From Yoonia vestfoldensis SKA53 (GTDB lineage: Bacteria; Pseudomonadota; Alphaproteobacteria; Rhodobacterales; Rhodobacteraceae): a stretch of 64,000 nt of DNA. The stretch spans positions 1,667,154-1,731,153 of the forward strand of contig NZ_CH672414.1 in assembly GCF_000152785.1 (NCBI RefSeq), written 5' to 3'. Of this stretch, positions 59,413 through 64,000 are shown one piece after another. Position 1 is the stretch's first letter; every line of letters begins with the position of its first letter. The translations under genes and the position numbers were made by a program. The notes beneath the pieces are model-generated. The model worked only from the letters and a program-made list of their open reading frames with translations. It had not been told where the DNA came from and did no database searches.

Positions 59413-60303
59413 ATGACGATCCGCATTGGCAATGCTCCCTGTTCCTGGGGCGTCGAGTTTCCCGATGATCCGCGCAATCCGCCATGGCGCAACGTGCTGC
59501 GCGAATGTGCGCAGGCCGGCTACAAAGGCATTGAACTGGGGCCTGTGGGTTTCATGCCCGAGGACCCTGCCCTGCTGGCCGATGCCTTGGCCGAAAACGA
59601 ACTGGAACTGATCGGCGGCGTCGTGTTCCGCGCGTTCCATGACCCCGCGCAATGGGACAATGTGCTGGACGGTGCCGTGCGGACCTGCAAGGCGCTGGTC
59701 GCGCATGGCGCGCAGCATCTGGTGCTGATCGACAGCATCTCGCCCCGCCGCGCACCGACGGCTGGGCGTGCCGCAGATGCCGAACAGATGGACGCCGCCG
59801 AATGGGCCGCATTCCGCGACAGGATCGCGACTGTGGCGCGCATGGGGGCCGAGGAATATGGCCTGACCGTGGGCATTCATGCCCATGCGGCAGGGTTCAT
59901 TGATTTCGAACCAGAGCTGGAACGCCTGCTGGATGACGTGCCAGAGGACATTTTGAAAATCTGTTTCGACACCGGCCATCATTCCTATGCCGGCTTTGAT
60001 CCAGTGGCCTTTATGCGCCGCCATATCGACCGGATTTCCTATATGCATTTCAAGGATATCAACCCTGCGGTCAAAGCCACAGCCATCGCCAACAGCACCG
60101 GTTTCTACGAGGCTTGCGGGCAAGGAATCTTCTGCAATCTGGGCCAAGGCGATGTGGATTTCCCTGCTGTGCGGCAGATTCTGCTGGATCACGGGTTCAG
60201 CGGCTGGTGCACGGTCGAACAGGATTGCGATCCGACGCTCGATGTCTCGCCTGTCACGGATGCGCGGGCCAATCGTGAATATCTGCAAAGCATCGGGTTC
60301 TAG
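59413..60303 (+). CDS. TIM-barrel sugar isomerase/dehydratase of the xylose-isomerase-like fold (IolE/IolI/MocC group)
   Basis: 296-residue AP-endonuclease-2/xylose-isomerase-like protein. The starting 'IRIGNAPCSWGVEFPDDPR', 'GIHAHAAGF', metal-ligand block 'CFDTGHHSYAGFD', 'MHFKDINP' and 'GWCTVEQDCDP' are family features. It may supply the inosose dehydratase step (IolE), which is otherwise missing from this cluster, or an inosose isomerase (IolI). It differs from Bacillus IolE in its N-terminal sequence, so a precise activity is not claimed. It follows the first plus-strand dehydrogenase by 13 bases. Confidence 0.75.
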   Translation: MTIRIGNAPCSWGVEFPDDPRNPPWRNVLRECAQAGYKGIELGPVGFMPEDPALLADALAENELELIGGVVFRAFHDPAQWDNVLDGAVRTCKALVAHGAQHLVLIDSISPRRAPTAGRAADAEQMDAAEWAAFRDRIATVARMGAEEYGLTVGIHAHAAGFIDFEPELERLLDDVPEDILKICFDTGHHSYAGFDPVAFMRRHIDRISYMHFKDINPAVKATAIANSTGFYEACGQGIFCNLGQGDVDFPAVRQILLDHGFSGWCTVEQDCDPTLDVSPVTDARANREYLQSIGF

Positions 60304-60309
60304 GGGGCA

Positions 60310-61443
60310 ATGATGAAACTGAACTGGGGCATGATCGGCGGCGGCGAAGGTAGCCAAATCGGACCGGCGCATCGTTTGGGCGCGCAGGCAGACGGGAATT
60401 TCAATCTGGCGGCAGCGGCATTGGATGCTGATCCCGCAAAGGGCCGCGCTTATGCGCAATCCTTGGGTGTTCCCGCCGACCGCGCCTATGGCGACTGGCG
60501 CGAGATGCTGGCAGGCGAGACAGCGCGCGAGGACCGGATTGATCTGGTCACCGTCGCCACACCCAATGCCACGCATTACGAGATTACCAAGGCGTTTCTA
60601 GAGGCCGGCTTTCACGTGCTGTGCGAAAAGCCGATGACGATGACGGTGGAACAAGGCGAGGATATCGTGCGCACCGCCCGCGCCGCAGGGCGGATTTGCG
60701 CGGTGAATTACTGCTATTCCGCCTATCCGATGGTGCGCCAGATGCGCGCCATGGTCCGCGCCGGAGAGATCGGCAAGGTCAGGCTGGTCGTCACCAACTT
60801 TAGCCACGGCCACCACGGCGATGCGACAGATGCAGATAACCCCCGCGTGCGCTGGCGCTATGATCCGGCGATGGCGGGCGTGTCGGGGCAATTCGCCGAT
60901 TGCGGCATTCACGCGCTGCATATGGCCAGTTTTATTGTGGGCGACGAGGTTGAAAAGGTCTCTGCCGATTTCGCCTCGACCATTGCCAGCCGCGTGTTGG
61001 AAGATGACGCCATGGTGAATTTCCGCATGGCGAGCGGCACGGTCGGGCGATTGTGGACCAGCTCTGTCGCCATCGGGCGGCAGCACGGGTTCGATATCCA
61101 GATCTTTGGCGAAACCGGCGGCATGCGCTGGGCGTCCGAACAGCCCAATCAGGTCTATTACACCCCCGTCGGCGGGCGCACGCAGATCATGGAAAAAGGC
61201 GAATCCGGGCTGTGTTCCGATGCCGCGCGCCTGAGCCGTGTGGCGATTGCCCATCCCGAAGGGTTCCCGCTGGCGGTCGCCAATATCTATGTCGATCTCG
61301 CCGCAGCAATCAGGGGTGGCAGCAATGATGGCCTGCCCCTGGCCGAGGATGGCCTGCGGTCGATGGCGGCGGTCTATGCCAGCGTCGCATCGGCCAAGGC
61401 GGATGGCGCATGGACAGACGCCCGCCCGCCGATGTTCCGCTAG
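60310..61443 (+). CDS. Second Gfo/Idh/MocA-family dehydrogenase
   Basis: 377-residue NAD(P)-dependent dehydrogenase of the same superfamily: 'GMIGGGEGSQIGPAHRLGA' is the nucleotide-binding start (G-G-G-E-G-S, typical of the scyllo-inositol/MocA-like group), 'LCEKPMTM' the active-site lysine, 'QFADCGIHALHMASFIVG' the conserved histidine helix. It follows the TIM-barrel gene by 6 bases; a G-run precedes the ATG. Its stop overlaps the convergent LacI gene by 4 bases. Confidence 0.85.
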   Translation: MMKLNWGMIGGGEGSQIGPAHRLGAQADGNFNLAAAALDADPAKGRAYAQSLGVPADRAYGDWREMLAGETAREDRIDLVTVATPNATHYEITKAFLEAGFHVLCEKPMTMTVEQGEDIVRTARAAGRICAVNYCYSAYPMVRQMRAMVRAGEIGKVRLVVTNFSHGHHGDATDADNPRVRWRYDPAMAGVSGQFADCGIHALHMASFIVGDEVEKVSADFASTIASRVLEDDAMVNFRMASGTVGRLWTSSVAIGRQHGFDIQIFGETGGMRWASEQPNQVYYTPVGGRTQIMEKGESGLCSDAARLSRVAIAHPEGFPLAVANIYVDLAAAIRGGSNDGLPLAEDGLRSMAAVYASVASAKADGAWTDARPPMFR

Positions 61444-62438
61444 GGAAAGGGCCGCAACGTGCCGCGTTCGACGATGCGGCACGGAAACAGCCTTGTTTCG
61501 GGGTGCCTTTCAGGCTGGTCGATGGTGCCGACCACCAAATCTACAGACGCGCCAATGATTTCGGCAATCGGCTGACGGATCGTGGTCAGGTTGATGTTTT
61601 CCCAACGCGCCATCGCCATGTCGTTCAGCCCGATCACTCCGATATCGTCAGGCACGCGCAGGCCCGCATCGGCGATCGCAGACAGCGCGCCAATGGACAG
61701 CACATCATCGCCGCAGAAATATGCCTCAGCCGGGGAGGACTCTAAAAGCCGCGCCATTTCTGTGCGGCCTGCATCAAAGGAATAAGCACTCGCATAGCTG
61801 ACGCTGACAGCAATATCGGTGTGGCTGGCCATCGCTTCCAGAAAGCCGCGTTCTCGGTCTTGCGTCGATGTCGCATTTTCAGGACCGCCAAGGAATGCGA
61901 CCCGCCGCGAACCGGTGGCGATCAGGCGCTGGGCCGCCATCCGACCGCAGGCGATATTGTCGATGCCGACGACATGCACCTGCGGGCTGGATGTATAACG
62001 GCCAAAGGAATGCACGACGGGGATGCCCACATCGCGAAACGCCTCGGCAAAGCTGGGTGGCAGGGTCGATGACGCGACGATCACCCCGTCCACCGAATAT
62101 TGCCGCAGCATCCGCACCGAATTTGCGGGATCGGTTTCAGCGCTAAGATTGACCAGCAAAGGCCGCAATCCTCGTTCCTGCAGACCGCGCGTGAACAGGT
62201 CGAAAACTTCCAGAAAAAGCGGGTTGTGAAAGTTGTTGGAAACCAGCCCGATCATCTTGGTCCGACCGGTGGTCAACGACGACGCGAGCGCATTCGGACT
62301 ATATTTCAGTTCAATGGCCGCTTTTTCAACCTTTGCACGGGTTTTGGCAGAGACCGACGCCCCTTCGGTGAATGTGCGCGACACGGCAGAGCGCGATACA
62401 CCGGCGCGGAGCGCCACGTCTTTCAAAGTCACTGTCAT
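61440..62438 (-). CDS. LacI-family repressor of the inositol/sugar region
   Basis: 332-residue LacI-family regulator. HTH 'VTLKDVALRAGVSRSAVSRTFTEG' (3-26) and hinge helix 'SPNALASSLTTGRTKMIGLVSNN' are complete, as is the sugar-binding effector domain. Operator 2, the palindrome TTGCAACCGGTTGCAA, lies between its start and the binding-protein gene. The LacI recognition helix (S-R-S-A-V-S-R) and palindrome with central CpG fit the family. It probably represses itself, the ABC transporter and the iol genes. Inducer unknown; an inositol intermediate is likely. Confidence 0.92.
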   Translation of the reverse strand: MTVTLKDVALRAGVSRSAVSRTFTEGASVSAKTRAKVEKAAIELKYSPNALASSLTTGRTKMIGLVSNNFHNPLFLEVFDLFTRGLQERGLRPLLVNLSAETDPANSVRMLRQYSVDGVIVASSTLPPSFAEAFRDVGIPVVHSFGRYTSSPQVHVVGIDNIACGRMAAQRLIATGSRRVAFLGGPENATSTQDRERGFLEAMASHTDIAVSVSYASAYSFDAGRTEMARLLESSPAEAYFCGDDVLSIGALSAIADAGLRVPDDIGVIGLNDMAMARWENINLTTIRQPIAEIIGASVDLVVGTIDQPERHPETRLFPCRIVERGTLRPFP

Positions 62439-62515
62439 ATCCCGTTATCCATCTGGCTCAGAAGGGTTCTAATACATCTCGGCCATCTCAAGAATAAACA
62501 TTTATCCACAGTTTT

Positions 62516-62531
62516 TTGCAACCGGTTGCAA
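62516..62531. promoter_or_regulatory. LacI-type operator 2, perfect palindrome
   Basis: TTGCAACCGGTTGCAA, identical to operator 1 (58240-58255), with two or more T residues in front in both cases. It lies between the divergent LacI gene (78 bases) and the binding-protein gene (82 bases). Confidence 0.9.
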
Positions 62532-62612
62532 TTTGTTCAAAAGCCTCCTAACGTCTTGGATGGGCGTGATGGGAGGAACCAGATTCGCTCGCAACATGTT
62601 TGGGAGGACATT

Positions 62613-63560
62613 ATGAAAGCAGTCATGAAAACAGTGACGATCGCTGCGGTCGCTGCCACCGCGATGATCAGTGCCAATGCCGCCATGGCCGAAGGCGAAC
62701 GTTATGTGCTGGTCAGCCATGCGCCTGACAGCGACAGCTGGTGGAACACAATCAAAAACGGTCTCGCCCTTGGTGGCGAACAGATGGGCGTGACGGTCGA
62801 ATACCGCAACCCGCCCACCGGTGACCTTGCCGATATGGCGCGGATCATCGAACAGGCCGCTGCCAGCGCACCTGACGGAATCATCACCACATTGGCAGAT
62901 TTCGACGTTCTGTCCGGCCCGATCCGCAATGCGGTTGATGCCGGGATAGAGGTCATCATCATCAATTCGGGCACACCCGAGCAGGCGCGCGAAGTCGGCG
63001 CATTGATGTATGTCGGCCAGCCTGAATACGATGCAGGCTTTGCCGCAGGTCAGCGGGCAGCAGGCGATGGCGTCGCGTCGTTTCTGTGCGTGAACCATTA
63101 CATCGCGCAGCCCGCATCGACCGAACGTTGCCAGGGCTTTGCCGATGGTCTGGGGATTGATCTGGGCAACCAGATGATCGACAGCGGGCAGGATCCGTCG
63201 GAAATCCAGAACCGGGTCATGGCCTATCTGAACGCCAATCCCGACACGGATGCAGTTCTGACGCTGGGGCCAACCTCTGCTGATCCGACCATTCTGGCGC
63301 TGGACCAGATGGGCCTTGCCGGTGACATCTACTTTGGCACCTTCGATCTGGGTGGTGATATTGTGCAGGCAATCAGTGATGGCGTGATCGAATGGGGCAT
63401 CGACCAGCAACCATTCCTACAGGCCTATCTGCCGGTCGTCGTTTTGACAAACTACCACCGCTTTGGCGTGCTGCCCGGCAACAACATCAACTCTGGCCCC
63501 GGCTTCGTGACAGCCGATGCGCTGGGCCTGGTGGCGGATCTTGCTGGCGAATACCGCTAA
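62613..63560 (+). CDS. Periplasmic sugar-binding protein of an ABC transporter
   Basis: 315-residue class B (ribose/galactose-type) binding protein. Signal peptide 'VTIAAVAATAMISANAAMA' followed by mature 'EGERYVLVSHAPDSDSWWNTI'. 'GTPEQAREVGALMYVGQPEYDAG' and 'INSGPGFVTADAL' fit the periplasmic-binding fold 1. Strong TGGGAGGA before the ATG at 62613. The adjacent LacI gene, palindrome and permease point to an inositol or related polyol as ligand. Confidence 0.9.
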   Translation: MKAVMKTVTIAAVAATAMISANAAMAEGERYVLVSHAPDSDSWWNTIKNGLALGGEQMGVTVEYRNPPTGDLADMARIIEQAAASAPDGIITTLADFDVLSGPIRNAVDAGIEVIIINSGTPEQAREVGALMYVGQPEYDAGFAAGQRAAGDGVASFLCVNHYIAQPASTERCQGFADGLGIDLGNQMIDSGQDPSEIQNRVMAYLNANPDTDAVLTLGPTSADPTILALDQMGLAGDIYFGTFDLGGDIVQAISDGVIEWGIDQQPFLQAYLPVVVLTNYHRFGVLPGNNINSGPGFVTADALGLVADLAGEYR

Positions 63561-63573
63561 ACCGTAACATTTA

Positions 63574-63604
63574 GGCGAGCGCTGACACCAGCGCCCGCCT
63601 TTTT
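63574..63604 (+). terminator. Intercistronic terminator-like hairpin
   Basis: Stem GGCGAGCGCTG / CAGCGCCCGCC with one mismatch and loop ACAC, followed by TTTTT. It lies 13 bases after the binding-protein stop and 29 before the permease start. Such a hairpin commonly keeps binding-protein mRNA in excess over permease mRNA. Confidence 0.75.
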
Positions 63605-63632
63605 CAATTGCGCAAAAAGGAAGGGTCTTACG

Positions 63633-64000
63633 ATGTCCAAGACGGACGCGACCGTTGACGAACGCATCAAGGAAACATCGAAGCTGCGAAAAGCGCTGAT
63701 CCGGCCAGAGCTGGGCGCGATTGTCGGCACGATTGCTGTGTTCGCCTTTTTCATCATCTTTGCCGGGAACAGCGGGATGTTCAACGCGCAGGGCGTGCTG
63801 AACTGGTCCACCGTTTCTGCGCAATTCATGATCATCGCCGTCGGGGCCTGCATGTTGATGATCGCGGGCGAATTCGACCTGAGCGTGGGGTCCATGATCG
63901 GCTTTGCCGGCATGTCGATTGCGATCATCTCTGTAACGCTGGGCTGGCCGATCTGGGTCGCGATCCTGCTGACATTTGCGCTGTGTATCGCTATCGGAGC
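63633..64000 (+). CDS. ABC sugar transporter permease (3' end outside the window)
   Basis: First 122 residues of a BPD_transp_2-type (RbsC/XylH-like) permease. After a charged N-terminus come helices 'LGAIVGTIAVFAFFIIFAG', 'SAQFMIIAVGACMLMIAGEFDLSVGSMIGF' (the 'GEFDLSVG' motif of ribose-type permeases) and 'WVAILLTFALCIAIG'. It continues past the window end, where an ATPase gene is expected. AAGGAAGGG precedes the ATG. Confidence 0.92.
   Translation, partial: MSKTDATVDERIKETSKLRKALIRPELGAIVGTIAVFAFFIIFAGNSGMFNAQGVLNWSTVSAQFMIIAVGACMLMIAGEFDLSVGSMIGFAGMSIAIISVTLGWPIWVAILLTFALCIAIG

Noticed and set aside
62100..62612. Upstream extension of the binding-protein gene
   Set aside because: It overlaps the LacI gene and the operator; the ATG at 62613 begins a proper signal peptide.

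Overview
The window is a stretch of a chromosome of an alphaproteobacterium, most probably a marine Rhodobacterales (Roseobacter-group) species. The evidence is the gene content and order: a ccoNOQP-usp-fnrL neighbourhood with ccoGHIS elsewhere, a ruvCAB-ybgC-tolQRAB-pal-cpoB-tilS-ftsH block, a fused sat/cysC, DUF1127, DUF1150 and DUF465 small proteins, a Tad pilus locus and high G+C coding sequence. I see no rRNA, tRNA, CRISPR array, transposase, integrase or phage gene. No gap between genes exceeds 300 bases; the largest are 23605-23898 and 33943-34223, and what they hold is described in the features.

Layout. 1-5147: end of a Tad (Flp) pilus operon (tadB partial, tadC, two TPR lipoproteins, prepilin peptidase), then an unassigned AAA ATPase. 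5218-8318: Lhr-like DEXH helicase plus its usual partner phosphoesterase PdeM. 8380-11792 (minus): folate C1 genes fhs and folD, and a MOSC protein. 11947-23604 (minus): DNA-repair and envelope block ruvC-ruvA-ruvB-hypothetical-ybgC-tolQ-tolR-tolA-tolB-pal-cpoB-tilS-ftsH. 23899-27465: DUF1127, a small membrane protein, prmA, msrA and an MFS permease. 27589-31767: ccoG-H-I-S, the maturation genes for cbb3 oxidase, with an FNR box upstream. 31957-33942: groES-groEL behind a sigma70-like promoter and a CIRCE operator. 34224-37333: secreted Hint-domain protein, EamA transporter, secreted lipase-like hydrolase. 37378-43592: purEK, DUF465, hsp20-DUF1150, sat/cysC, trxB, Lrp regulator. 43726-50020: cbb3 oxidase ccoNOQP, universal stress protein, FnrL and a lipid A acyltransferase. 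50120-64000: a sugar/inositol catabolic region.

How the parts work together. The cbb3 oxidase (ccoNOQP) and its assembly genes (ccoGHIS) lie 12 kb apart, but both carry TTGAY-N4-ATCAA boxes, and the probable regulator FnrL is encoded beside ccoN; this is a coherent low-oxygen respiratory regulon. Heat-shock functions are spread over groESL (CIRCE), hsp20 (RpoH-like promoter) and ftsH (possible RpoH-like promoter).

The last 14 kb hold inositol genes iolD-iolC-iolB-iolJ-like-iolG on the minus strand. On the plus strand are two further Gfo/Idh dehydrogenases and a TIM-barrel isomerase/dehydratase. They are followed by a LacI repressor gene, a periplasmic sugar-binding protein and the start of an ABC permease. 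Two identical 16-bp perfect palindromes, one in the iolD/dehydrogenase divergent promoter and one between the LacI gene and the binding-protein gene, tie these into one probable regulon. A second LacI-type regulator is divergent from an unassigned phytanoyl-CoA-dioxygenase-like enzyme over a phased triple repeat; this pair is the least explained unit of the window. A 33-34 bp intergenic repeat occurs three times and, in one case, forms the end of purK.
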